Origin: DMER64 sp049652385
Lineage (GTDB): Bacteria; Bacteroidota; Bacteroidia; Bacteroidales; UBA932
Length of the DNA stretch: 64,000 bases
Reading direction: 5' to 3'
NCBI GenBank assembly: GCA_049652385.1
Contig: JBASDX010000002.1
Span: 1-64,000 of the forward strand
Shown here: positions 30,998-39,540 of the stretch, one piece after another
How the letters are laid out: the number at the start of each line of letters is the position of its first letter
Numbering within the stretch: the first letter of the stretch is position 1
The notes under the pieces: model-generated
The model's database searches: none
What the model was told of the DNA's origin: nothing
What the model saw: the letters and a program-made list of their open reading frames with translations, nothing else
Program-made: the position numbers and the translations under genes

Positions 30998-33900
30998 GAA
31001 TGCGTTTTTGTTTTTTTGTTTGCTCTGCGTTGTTTCCGCTTCTCGGCTCTTTCGGCCTGCAGGCTGTAGATGGCAGGAATCAGGAACAAGGTAACAAAGG
31101 TAGATACGGTCAAACCGCTGGCCACCGTGATTCCCAGTGCGTTCCACATCTCGGCACCTACTCCTCGGCCTACGGCCAGAGGCACCATGCCGAAAATGGT
31201 AGTAAGAGCCGTCATCAGGATGGGGCGCAAACGGGAACGTCCCGCTGCCACCACGGCTTCTGTGACCCCCATGCCGCGTTCACGACAGAGGATGGTGTAG
31301 TCTATAAGCACGATACCGTTCTTTACCACAATACCAAAGAGCATCAACAGACCAATCATGCTCATGATGCCCAGGGCTTCTCCCGATACGGCCAGTCCGG
31401 CCAGCACACCGGTAAGGGCAAAGGGAACGGAGAACATGATGATAAAAGGACCGGTAAAAGACTCAAACTGCGCGGCCATAACAATGTACACGAGCATCAA
31501 TACCAGGAGCATAAGAGTTATCAGGTCTTTGAAGGACTCTTGTTGCTCTTCGTAACTGCCGGCAATGTTGATCATGATTTCGGGCGGTACGTCTACCTTG
31601 CTGATTTGCGCCCGGGCGTCTTCTACCAGCGTACTGAGGGCGGCTCCTTTGGCGGCCACACACGTTACGGTGACCAAACGTTCCCTGTCTTTGCGTTCAA
31701 TGGTCGGCGGCTGCATGGTCTCACCCAAGGCGGCTACGTCGCGCACGCGGACGGGTTTTCCCTGGCTGTTGAACAACAGGATATCCAGGATATTTTCCAG
31801 GTCTTCCCGGTATTCCGGAGCATGGCGGACTTTGATGTAGTATTCGTCGCCGTCTTCGCGGAATTGTGAAGCAATGGTACCGTTTATTCTGTTACGGATA
31901 AACTGCGATGCGGTGGCCATGTTCAGACCGTGTTCGGCCAGTTTGGCCCGGTCAAAGGCCACCAAATATTCGGGGGCGTATTCGTCCCGGGAAACGGTAA
32001 CCTGAGAAGCACCCGGAACGGTTTTCATACCTTCTGCCAACTGCGATGCAATCCTGTCTGTGACGGTAAAATCGTTACCATATACTTCCAGTTTTACGGT
32101 TGTCTGGCCTCCGGCACCACCGCCTGCGTTCAAATCAAAGGTGCGGATTTCCGGGTAGTAGGTTCTGAGGTCTTCCCGCATGCTGTCGGCAATTTCCTGC
32201 AGGGAGCGTTTGCGCTCTGTTTTCAATGTTAAGCGGATGTTGCCGGTCATGATATGCGAACCGCTGGATCCCAGCTGGCCAAAGAGGTTGTCTTCACCGG
32301 CCTGCCCCACGGTAAAGGTCATGGCTATGATTTCCGGATAATCGGCCTGAAATTGCTCGTGGATGCGGAAGGCCAACTCTTTTGTGATTTCTGCCCTTGT
32401 GTTGATGGGCAGTTTTATGGTCATTTGCAACCGGGCACTGTCTTGTTGCGGGAAAAACTCTGTGGGAACTATTTTAAACAGGAACAAGGAGCCGATGAAA
32501 ATACCTGCCGAGGCCAGGATAACGGTAATCCGGTGTCTGACGGTCCAGCCCAATGCCTTGGCGTAAAGACGGTCCAAGGCATCCAGGAACCGTTCGATAT
32601 GTGCGTAAAACTTATCAAACCCTTTATCCTTTTTAGGCTTTAACCGTAACAGCTGTGATGACATCATAGGGGTAAGCGTCAAGGCAGCTATGGTAGATAC
32701 GGAGCTTATCAATGCCACAATCCAGCCCAATTGGCTGAAAATTTCACCCGACATACCGCCAACCATGGTCAAGGGAATGAATACGGCCAGCAAGGTAAGG
32801 GTAGAGGCGATAATGGATATGGACACTTCGTTGGTGGCGTAAATAGCGGCCGATTTGGGGCGGGTACCCCTTTCTATGTGGGTGGTAATGTTCTCCAGAG
32901 CCACAATGGCGTCGTCCACCACCATACCAATGGCAATACTTAGTGAAGATAAAGAGATGATATTTAAGGTATTACCCGAAATTAACAAGTAGATGAAAGC
33001 TGCCACCAAAGAAACGGGAATGACGATGGCAATGATGAGTGTGGCCCGCCAGCGTCCCAGAAAAATCATGACAATGAAGACTACCAGTACAAGGGTAATC
33101 ATTATGGTTTGTACCAGGCTGTCGATGGTCCTGTTGATATTGTCGGAAAAATCCATCACAATGCCTATCCGGATATCGGAAGGAAGATCTTTTTCCAGCT
33201 CCGGTAAGCTTTTTTTTATCTTTTTACAGATTTGTACCGTGTTGGCTCCGGCTTGTTTCATGATGATAATGGAACCACCGCGAATGCCGTTTATATACGT
33301 TTCCTGACTGCGTTCGGCTATGGTGTCTTCTACACGGGCTACATCCCTCAGGTAGATGCTCCTGCCCTGGAAATGGCCTATCACAATGTTTTCCATTTCA
33401 CGGGGGTCTTTGAATTCCCCTTCCATACGGATAGTTTGTGTTTCTGAGCCGATATCCAGGTTGCCGCCCGGGGTATTCCTGTTTTCAAACGCGATGACAG
33501 AGGCAATGCTCTCTACGGTCAGGTTGTAGGCTTCCAGTTTGTAAGGATCGCAATAGACTTGTATTTCTCTTTTTGGGGTACCTGATATGGAAACAGTCCC
33601 CACGCCCTTTATCCGTCCCAGGGGAGAAGCCACACGGTCGTCCAAAATTTTATACAACCCGCTCATGCTCTCATCGGCCTGTACAGAAAGGATCATGATG
33701 GGCATGTCGTCTGTTCCGAATTTGAAGAGCACGGGGGTATTGGCGTCGTCAGGCAAGAAGTCGGCAACCAGGTTCAATTTATCCCGGACATCGTTCATGG
33801 CCTCCGCTATGTCTATACCGTGCTCAAACTCCAGGGTAACCAAAGAGGAATTTTCCCGTGTGTAGCTATTGATGTGTTTCAGGTCACTGACCGTACTCAA

Positions 33901-34110
33901 AGCACCCTCCAGCACTTTGGTAACGTTGTTTTCTATGTCGGCCGCGCTGGCACCCGAATAAGTGGTCATGACCAGGATGTTATTGTCGCTGATACTGGGC
34001 AGGAAATCAATGGATAACCGGGACAGGGAAAAAACACCAATGACGGCAAGGGCTACGTATATAAGCGCGGTCGTTACCGGTTTTCTGACGGCTGATTGAT
34101 AAATACTCAT
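30994..34110 (-). CDS. RND multidrug efflux pump permease (AcrB/MexB-type, HAE1)
   Basis: This 1038-aa protein has TM1 near residues 12-30, two large periplasmic loops and twelve TMs. Family motifs are TTYSGASAADIENNVT, GMVVDDAIVALENI (TM4, with paired Asp-Asp of the proton relay) and, in the second half, VIVMAAQFESF-like and VKNGIVLIDYT. It exports drugs or other compounds through the TolC encoded upstream. Seven bases separate it from the adaptor gene. Confidence 0.95.
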   Translation of the reverse strand: MSIYQSAVRKPVTTALIYVALAVIGVFSLSRLSIDFLPSISDNNILVMTTYSGASAADIENNVTKVLEGALSTVSDLKHINSYTRENSSLVTLEFEHGIDIAEAMNDVRDKLNLVADFLPDDANTPVLFKFGTDDMPIMILSVQADESMSGLYKILDDRVASPLGRIKGVGTVSISGTPKREIQVYCDPYKLEAYNLTVESIASVIAFENRNTPGGNLDIGSETQTIRMEGEFKDPREMENIVIGHFQGRSIYLRDVARVEDTIAERSQETYINGIRGGSIIIMKQAGANTVQICKKIKKSLPELEKDLPSDIRIGIVMDFSDNINRTIDSLVQTIMITLVLVVFIVMIFLGRWRATLIIAIVIPVSLVAAFIYLLISGNTLNIISLSSLSIAIGMVVDDAIVALENITTHIERGTRPKSAAIYATNEVSISIIASTLTLLAVFIPLTMVGGMSGEIFSQLGWIVALISSVSTIAALTLTPMMSSQLLRLKPKKDKGFDKFYAHIERFLDALDRLYAKALGWTVRHRITVILASAGIFIGSLFLFKIVPTEFFPQQDSARLQMTIKLPINTRAEITKELAFRIHEQFQADYPEIIAMTFTVGQAGEDNLFGQLGSSGSHIMTGNIRLTLKTERKRSLQEIADSMREDLRTYYPEIRTFDLNAGGGAGGQTTVKLEVYGNDFTVTDRIASQLAEGMKTVPGASQVTVSRDEYAPEYLVAFDRAKLAEHGLNMATASQFIRNRINGTIASQFREDGDEYYIKVRHAPEYREDLENILDILLFNSQGKPVRVRDVAALGETMQPPTIERKDRERLVTVTCVAAKGAALSTLVEDARAQISKVDVPPEIMINIAGSYEEQQESFKDLITLMLLVLMLVYIVMAAQFESFTGPFIIMFSVPFALTGVLAGLAVSGEALGIMSMIGLLMLFGIVVKNGIVLIDYTILCRERGMGVTEAVVAAGRSRLRPILMTALTTIFGMVPLAVGRGVGAEMWNALGITVASGLTVSTFVTLFLIPAIYSLQAERAEKRKQRRANKKTKTHS

Positions 34111-34116
34111 AGCAGC

Positions 34117-35130
34117 TTAATTTATTTTTTCCACTTTGGCTCCGTTTGTCATCCGATTTAACCCTGTGGTGATTACCCATTCTCCTTCTTCCAATCCTTC
34201 CAGACATTCATAGCGTGTGTCCAGACGTTTGCCCAGACGGACGAACCTATGCTCTGCTTTTCCGTCATTATATACGTATACATACCTTTCTCCCGATCCC
34301 ATTTGTTTGATGACGCTCCTGTCCGGTATCAGCAATCTGGGCTCTTCGCCCATGTTGACGGATACGCGGGCAAACATGCCGGGGCGCACTTTTTTGTCTG
34401 TATTGGGGATGAGAATTTCTACGGGGAAGGTGCGGGTAGCCGCAGTTACCGTAGGATAGACAATAGACACTTTACCTTTGAATACTTCTTCCGGATAGAC
34501 ATCCAATCTGATATCCACCTCCATGCCTTTGCGGATTTTCGTAAAGAACGATTCCGATACATGAATCATCAGTTTTACCGGTACAATTTGTTCCACAACC
34601 AATAACGGTAAGGTCATACCAAATAAGTCTCCGCTGTCGTAATGGCGCGAGGTTACTACACCGTTTACAGGACTTAGCAGTTGTGTGTTTTCTGATAAAT
34701 TGTTGTATTGCGTACGCATGATATCCAAGGCTGCTTTCTGTGCATCCCATTCTGCCCGTGACACGCCCCCCACTTTATACAGCTCGTCTATACGGCTGAA
34801 TGACAATTCCATATTTTCCAATTGTGTACGGATTTGCTCCAGGTTGTTGTCGTCCATTTGTACCAATTTTTGGCCTTTGGTGACAAAGTCGCCGACTTCC
34901 ACGTAAATCTTCTTGATGCGCGAAGCCATTTGCGGTGCAATGTTGTTGGTGATGCTGGCCTGTACGGTAGCAGAAAATTCTTGTATTTGCGGAACAATTT
35001 CTTCTGTAACGGGAGCCGCCGTTACCTGAACGACTTCTTGTACGGTGTCGTTTTCTTTTGGAGCAGAAAAACCGCAGCCGGAAAATAGGGCTATAGCTGC
35101 GATTATGGGAATAAACCGGAAGGTCTTCAT
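34117..35130 (-). CDS. RND efflux periplasmic adaptor (membrane fusion protein)
   Basis: A lipoprotein-type signal (IAAIALFSGCGFSAP) anchors a 337-aa adaptor. It has two lipoyl halves (NNIAPQMASRIKKIYVEVGD and LLSPVNGVVTSRHYDSGDLF) around a short coiled coil and a C-terminal beta-barrel (RPGMFARVSVNMGEEPRL). It lies between the TolC and the RND permease genes in one operon. Confidence 0.92.
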   Translation of the reverse strand: MKTFRFIPIIAAIALFSGCGFSAPKENDTVQEVVQVTAAPVTEEIVPQIQEFSATVQASITNNIAPQMASRIKKIYVEVGDFVTKGQKLVQMDDNNLEQIRTQLENMELSFSRIDELYKVGGVSRAEWDAQKAALDIMRTQYNNLSENTQLLSPVNGVVTSRHYDSGDLFGMTLPLLVVEQIVPVKLMIHVSESFFTKIRKGMEVDIRLDVYPEEVFKGKVSIVYPTVTAATRTFPVEILIPNTDKKVRPGMFARVSVNMGEEPRLLIPDRSVIKQMGSGERYVYVYNDGKAEHRFVRLGKRLDTRYECLEGLEEGEWVITTGLNRMTNGAKVEKIN

Positions 35131-35148
35131 AGTGTATTCTTTTTTTAA

Positions 35149-36507
35149 TTATTCGTCAGGATGAGTAATACCCAGCAAGTTTTCCAGCTCTGCCAGGTAG
35201 TATAGGTAATTGTAGACAGACTGGTGGTACGCCAGGCGTGCGGTGGTCAAGGCCAGTTCAGAGGCACTTAAATCCAGCCACGTACCCAGACCTACTTCAA
35301 ATTGTTTGCTGCTGATGGCGTATGCTTTTTCTGCCATATGCATGTTTTCCTTGTTGGACGACAACTCTTCTGCGGCGTTGTTCATTTGGCTCAGGCAGTG
35401 AATGGCATTCAGTTGCAACGTCCTTTCTGTTTGGATACGGCTGTCTTCCAGGTTTTGCAGGTCTATGCGATTCTGTTTGATCTGTTGTTGTTTTTTCATA
35501 CCACTGAAAATGGGTACGTGTAACGCCAAGGCGGCTGTAGAATAAGGGAACCAATTGTAATTTTTGAATCTGAAATCGTTATTCATAGATGAATACTGCA
35601 AGTTTGAGGTAAGGCTTAGTGTAGGCAGGTATGCAGCCTTTTTTGCTTGCAGGGCTATGTTTAGTTGTTTTTGCTGTATGCCTATTTGTGTCAAATCCGG
35701 GTTGTTTTCCAGGGAATGACCTTGCCATGGAAGAGTCCCTTTCGGAGTGACCAGCTCCTCCATATCTGACAAAGACCCCACAAAGACAACGGGGCTATCA
35801 ATGTCCAACCCCATAAGGGCTTTGATTTGCATGGAAGACAGCTCTATAGCAGTTTCTGCCGCTATCAGGGCAGGGCGTTGGTTTTTTAATTCTACTTGTG
35901 CCCTGAGTTTGTCAAACTCGCTGGCCATCCCCTGGTCGTATTTATCCGCAACCCTTTTTGTGTTTAAGGCCACATTGTCGTAATTACGGCAAAGCACGTT
36001 ATAAGAATCTTTGGCCAACAGGTGGGAGTAAAAGGCTTGTTTGACGGCATGGACCATAGCTAATTGGCCGGCCCGCGCTTTTTCTACAGCCATTTCTATG
36101 TCCAGGGCAGACAGTTTGACCATATTCCATAGGGCGGGGGCAACCAGAGGAAGCTGCAAGTTGAAACCTCCCATCCAGTTGTTGTCCGTACCTACGGAAA
36201 TTTCCATGGATTGCCCGCCAAAGTCCATGACCATCACTTGTTTTTTGAGGGTACGGCTGTATGCTCCGCTGGCATAAATTGCGGGCAACAGTCCGGAACG
36301 TGTTTCACGTGCGGCATACACGGCTCTTTCTATGTTCCTGTCTGCAATCCGAACAATGGGGCTTTCAGACAAGGCCATTTCAAGGGCCTGGTCCAAGGTG
36401 ATATACAAGGTGTCTTGCGCCCGGGAATCTTTCTGGGCATATACAGGGTGTCCTGCTCCTGTTGTCAGAATGACCAACAAGAAAAGAAGACAAACGGATC
36501 TTTTCAT
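35149..36507 (-). CDS. TolC-family outer membrane channel of the RND operon
   Basis: A signal peptide (LLVILTTGAGHPVYA) precedes two TolC repeats (ALEMALSESPIVRIADRN and DLTQIGIQQKQLNIALQAKK). It is 452 aa. It heads the operon TolC-adaptor-RND-PII-like on the minus strand. A possible promoter with TTTG and TATCTTGG lies about 55-85 bp upstream but matches imperfectly. This and the ABC-linked TolC are not close copies. Confidence 0.9.
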   Translation of the reverse strand: MKRSVCLLFLLVILTTGAGHPVYAQKDSRAQDTLYITLDQALEMALSESPIVRIADRNIERAVYAARETRSGLLPAIYASGAYSRTLKKQVMVMDFGGQSMEISVGTDNNWMGGFNLQLPLVAPALWNMVKLSALDIEMAVEKARAGQLAMVHAVKQAFYSHLLAKDSYNVLCRNYDNVALNTKRVADKYDQGMASEFDKLRAQVELKNQRPALIAAETAIELSSMQIKALMGLDIDSPVVFVGSLSDMEELVTPKGTLPWQGHSLENNPDLTQIGIQQKQLNIALQAKKAAYLPTLSLTSNLQYSSMNNDFRFKNYNWFPYSTAALALHVPIFSGMKKQQQIKQNRIDLQNLEDSRIQTERTLQLNAIHCLSQMNNAAEELSSNKENMHMAEKAYAISSKQFEVGLGTWLDLSASELALTTARLAYHQSVYNYLYYLAELENLLGITHPDE

Positions 36508-36586
36508 GTTTACTTAGGTTTGAAACTGCTTATCAAAAGCGAATAACGTGCCAAGATACGCAAAAAGACACAATTGACTACAAATG

Positions 36587-37726
36587 TCAGGAGCGGGTCC
36601 AAAGGGCCAGTCGTTTTGCAGCCAGGTGGATGGCCATACGCAGGAAGAACCATTTTCCAAATTCGTAGTGACCTCCTTTGCCGTAACGCATGCGTACCCG
36701 CGAACCCCTGCTACGGAATTGTTCGTACGCATAGGCGGCTACTTCTACCGGAACGGAACGGTCGTCGGCAGCATGTGAAAAACGGATGTCTGTTTTAGGG
36801 GTCCAGCCGTTTACCAGGGAGTTCTCCTGAAACTTGTCCCAGATTTTATTGAGCTCACTGTTTCGTTCCGGCTTGAAAAAATCCGGGTGCACGTATTGGT
36901 GCATATCGCGTCCTATCCAATCTGCCAGCTGGTCTCTGGTGTGCGTTCTGTTCAGCCAATAGTCTTTATGCTCCAGTAGGGCTCCCCTAAATACTTTACT
37001 GTAATCCAGGTTCAGGTCGTACCAGTAGTCGTAAGCCTGGAACACACCCGGTGCCGCAGGGTATTCTGCATATCCGGTTTTTACAAACTCATTGAATGCC
37101 GTTGTCAGATCGTAGATGCCTCCTCCAATAATGGCTTTGTCGACGATGATATCGGGCGGGTTTTCCCTTTCTATATGCCTAATCAATGCTAAAGCGCTGG
37201 ATCCACCCATGGAATAACCACCTACGGAAATATGTCTTTGCAGACGGTAACCCAGGACTTCCGGGAAATATTCGATGGCCGCCCGATGCATATCGTAAGC
37301 TACTTGTCCCGTATTTTCAGCCATCAGGAACGGATACTCTTCCGTGTCTTTTGTAATACCGTTTCCCAGTAAGTCGGGGATAATGACAATGTAGCCCAAA
37401 AAGGAGAGTACGCCTTCAAAAATGAGGAGGGCATCCGAGCCCGAGCCGAATTTATCGATATTTGCCGAGGGGAGAAAATGTAACACCCCGCGCGGCTTCC
37501 TGTTGATGGGACGCATGATAATCCCCGATGAAACGATGGGATCTCCTTTAGGCGTTATGGTATTATAGGAAATGGCCGTGATGAGCACTTTCATGCGTAT
37601 GAGGGTATTGAACAACGGCTCAATCTTACTTAATTTGAGTGCCGGAAAATCTTTTTTTACTTCCACGAAGACGTCACTTATGGAAAAAACGCCTTCTTTT
37701 AGGACTTCTCTGAAATATTGATTCAT
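36587..37726 (-). CDS. Alpha/beta hydrolase, last of the six-gene array, no signal peptide
   Basis: The 379-aa protein has ISVGGYSMGGSSALAL (nucleophile Ser about residue 195), SHAADDRSVPVEVAAY (Asp) and GKGGHYEF (His), a full triad. It lacks the signal and lipobox of its five upstream paralogues, because ATG at 37726 overlaps the preceding stop (ATGA) and no hydrophobic start is available in frame. It shares HPDFF and the G-Y-D-L layout with them. It may be cytosolic, or exported with a lost signal. It resembles secretory lipase/serine hydrolase folds; the substrate is unknown. Confidence 0.78.
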   Translation of the reverse strand: MNQYFREVLKEGVFSISDVFVEVKKDFPALKLSKIEPLFNTLIRMKVLITAISYNTITPKGDPIVSSGIIMRPINRKPRGVLHFLPSANIDKFGSGSDALLIFEGVLSFLGYIVIIPDLLGNGITKDTEEYPFLMAENTGQVAYDMHRAAIEYFPEVLGYRLQRHISVGGYSMGGSSALALIRHIERENPPDIIVDKAIIGGGIYDLTTAFNEFVKTGYAEYPAAPGVFQAYDYWYDLNLDYSKVFRGALLEHKDYWLNRTHTRDQLADWIGRDMHQYVHPDFFKPERNSELNKIWDKFQENSLVNGWTPKTDIRFSHAADDRSVPVEVAAYAYEQFRSRGSRVRMRYGKGGHYEFGKWFFLRMAIHLAAKRLALWTRS

Positions 37727-39018
37727 CGTATCATTAAATAAAGCAGGCCCGAGAGGATGAACTCTAACGCGGCATCTCCATGGGTGCCTGTGGTACGGTT
37801 GTAATGAATGGCACAACCCCTCTTTTTGTATTCTCTGTATAAGAGGTCTGCACTTTCTACCGGGATAAAATTATCTTCTTTTGAATGGGTTAAGTACACT
37901 TCTGTAAACGGACCGGGTACCCAGCCGTTATAAACTATGGAGTTTTGCTCCAAGGGTTCTTTAAGTTTTAAAAATTCGCCCGTCAATTCCTCATTGAAAA
38001 AATCGGGATGCATATAAGTTCTCAAATCGCTTCCCCAACGCCAATGAATGGCGTTCATGTCTTGTTGCCCGCTAAACCACCAGGCGTAACCGTCTCCACC
38101 TTCTTCCGGATTGGGGTTCATTTCCGGATTCTCCATGCCGTTTACAAAAATTTTTGTAAAATCCAGATTCAGGTTGTAGTAGTGATTCATGGCCATAACA
38201 ACCTGAGGGATGGCCTGATATTCGCTTCTTTCCGTGCGTCTAAATGCTTGAAAAGCTTCCAAGGCGTCGTATACGCCGCCGCCTGTATAGATTTGGTCTA
38301 CCTTAATGCCCGTATTGTGTTGTTCGTAATAGGCGGCTATGGCCAAGGAGGTACTGCCTCCCAAAGAATACCCTACAAGCGTACTGCGTTTAGGCAAACG
38401 GTACCGCTCTATCTGCCAAAGATATTCAGATACGGCTTTCCTAAAATCAAGCGCAGCCAGACCTGTGTTTTCTGCCAAAAGATAAGGGCGCGGCCAATGG
38501 TCCGTATACCGTACCCCGATAAAATCCGGATTCAATACAATGTAACCCATTGCACAAGGCATACTTTCCAAAGCCAGTTTTTTGTCTTTAATGTACAAGG
38601 ATGCCACGTCGTCTTTATGCATGTTGGCAATGGGAGGAATTTCCAATACGCCTTTTACTTTTAGGTTTTTTGGGTAAAAGAAAACGCCCGTGGCTACTAC
38701 CGGATTTCCAAAAGGATCTGTGGTATTATACGATAGGGCTACACCATAGATGATTTCGCTGAATTTTTTGTCAAAAACAGTTGTTATTTTTTCCTTAACT
38801 TCTGCAGACAGGGCCCCTCCAAAATCGCCTATCAGATTCAAAACGATATCAAAGGCAAAACCTGTAGTAAACTCCCAAATGTCGAGCACTTCTAACAGTT
38901 GTTCGGATGTTTCTTCCTGTGTATGGTCATGAGGAGTACATCCGCTCCCCCAAAAAAGAAAGGCTGTAAAGAAAGCACTTATTAACAACACTCTCTTTAC
39001 AGGACTAAAAATTCTCAT
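37723..39018 (-). CDS. Lipoprotein alpha/beta hydrolase, array gene 5
   Basis: A lipoprotein signal ends in lipobox WGSGC (Cys about 27). The catalytic Ser is in LVGYSLGGSTSLAIA, the Asp in HSKEDNFIPVESAD and the His in TGTHGDAALEF. The signature NPEEGGDGYAWWFSG and DLRTYMHPDFF are shared with the other members. It is 431 aa. It is the first hydrolase gene after the four microprotein ORFs and likely shares their transcript. Confidence 0.82.
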   Translation of the reverse strand: MRIFSPVKRVLLISAFFTAFLFWGSGCTPHDHTQEETSEQLLEVLDIWEFTTGFAFDIVLNLIGDFGGALSAEVKEKITTVFDKKFSEIIYGVALSYNTTDPFGNPVVATGVFFYPKNLKVKGVLEIPPIANMHKDDVASLYIKDKKLALESMPCAMGYIVLNPDFIGVRYTDHWPRPYLLAENTGLAALDFRKAVSEYLWQIERYRLPKRSTLVGYSLGGSTSLAIAAYYEQHNTGIKVDQIYTGGGVYDALEAFQAFRRTERSEYQAIPQVVMAMNHYYNLNLDFTKIFVNGMENPEMNPNPEEGGDGYAWWFSGQQDMNAIHWRWGSDLRTYMHPDFFNEELTGEFLKLKEPLEQNSIVYNGWVPGPFTEVYLTHSKEDNFIPVESADLLYREYKKRGCAIHYNRTTGTHGDAALEFILSGLLYLMIR

Positions 39019-39025
39019 TGTAATA

Positions 39026-39106
39026 TCAATAAAAACCTAAAAATATCAAGGCTGATAAAGACATGATGAAGCCTATGATAACGAGTATTTTTGAAATCAA
39101 ATCCAT
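39026..39106 (-). CDS. Microprotein B2, 26 aa, single TM
   Basis: ATG at 39106 to TGA at 39026. The peptide begins MDLISKILVIIGFIMSLSAL and is almost entirely one TM helix. It aligns with microprotein B1 (39236-39316): D-L, L..IG and S..A.. FL occur at equal spacing. It lies 7 bp before the hydrolase at 39018. Being so short, it rests on the parallel with its neighbours; it could be a TA-like toxic peptide, a membrane-protein partner or a holin-like peptide. Confidence 0.5.
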   Translation of the reverse strand: MDLISKILVIIGFIMSLSALIFLGFY

Positions 39107-39123
39107 ACTATAAATTTATTACA

Positions 39124-39216
39124 TTACGTCCAAGCCAAAAGAATCAGACTTATCAAGGTAAGCAACGGGCCTACCATGCCAATTATTTTAAAAAGTAAAT
39201 TCCAGTGTATTACCAT
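39124..39216 (-). CDS. Microprotein A2, 30 aa, single TM
   Basis: ATG at 39216 to TAA at 39124. It reads MVIHWNLLFKIIGMVGPLLT and on to a C-terminal LAWT. It aligns with microprotein A1: HW, GPL.TLI and AW are shared. One hydrophobic helix spans nearly its whole length. It is separated from B1 and B2 by about 20 bp each. Confidence 0.5.
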   Translation of the reverse strand: MVIHWNLLFKIIGMVGPLLTLISLILLAWT

Positions 39217-39235
39217 GGTGTTATTGATAAACGTG

Positions 39236-39316
39236 TTAGAACAAGATTAAAAAAACAGATGCCAGGAACGATAAAAGCATTCCTATCAAAGCAAGGGTTT
39301 TGTAAAGGTCTGTCAT
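39236..39316 (-). CDS. Microprotein B1, 26 aa, single TM
   Basis: ATG at 39316 to TAA at 39236. It begins MTDLYKTLALIGMLLSFLAS and ends in a hydrophobic tail. Paralogous to B2 by spacing of D-L, IG, S, A and FL residues. No known family is recognised. Confidence 0.5.
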   Translation of the reverse strand: MTDLYKTLALIGMLLSFLASVFLILF

Positions 39317-39337
39317 AGTTTTTGTGTTTTAAGGATA

Positions 39338-39475
39338 TTATAAAATCCATCCCACGATACGGGAAATAATTTCAAATCCCCAGGCATACCAAATGTGCCC
39401 TATGAGGGTAAAAAGCGGTCCCATAATGGCGAATGCTTTCCAAATCCAGTGGGGATCAGTTGCAAGTCTTGTCAT
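39338..39475 (-). CDS. Microprotein A1, 45 aa, single or double TM
   Basis: ATG at 39475 to TAA at 39338. It has a short polar start (MTRLATDPHWIWK) and then AFAIMGPLFTLIGHIWYAWG, a TM helix, with a second amphipathic helix after it. It is the first gene of the cassette, 33 nt downstream of a -7 box at 39508-39515. It pairs with A2 as a paralogue. Confidence 0.55.
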   Translation of the reverse strand: MTRLATDPHWIWKAFAIMGPLFTLIGHIWYAWGFEIISRIVGWIL

Positions 39476-39507
39476 AGTGTTTTATTTAGTTTAAGATAAA
39501 GCAAGTT

Positions 39508-39515
39508 CAAATATA
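39508..39515 (-). promoter_or_regulatory. -7 box before the microprotein cassette
   Basis: TATATTTG on the minus strand, 32 nt before the ATG of microprotein A1 and just inside the gap after the upstream hydrolase stop (39541). A TTG about 16-17 bp upstream is closer than the usual 19-21. It would make the cassette and the last two hydrolases a separate transcription unit. Confidence 0.4.
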
Positions 39516-39540
39516 CAAATCTTTAAGAAGTCAAGTGAGG

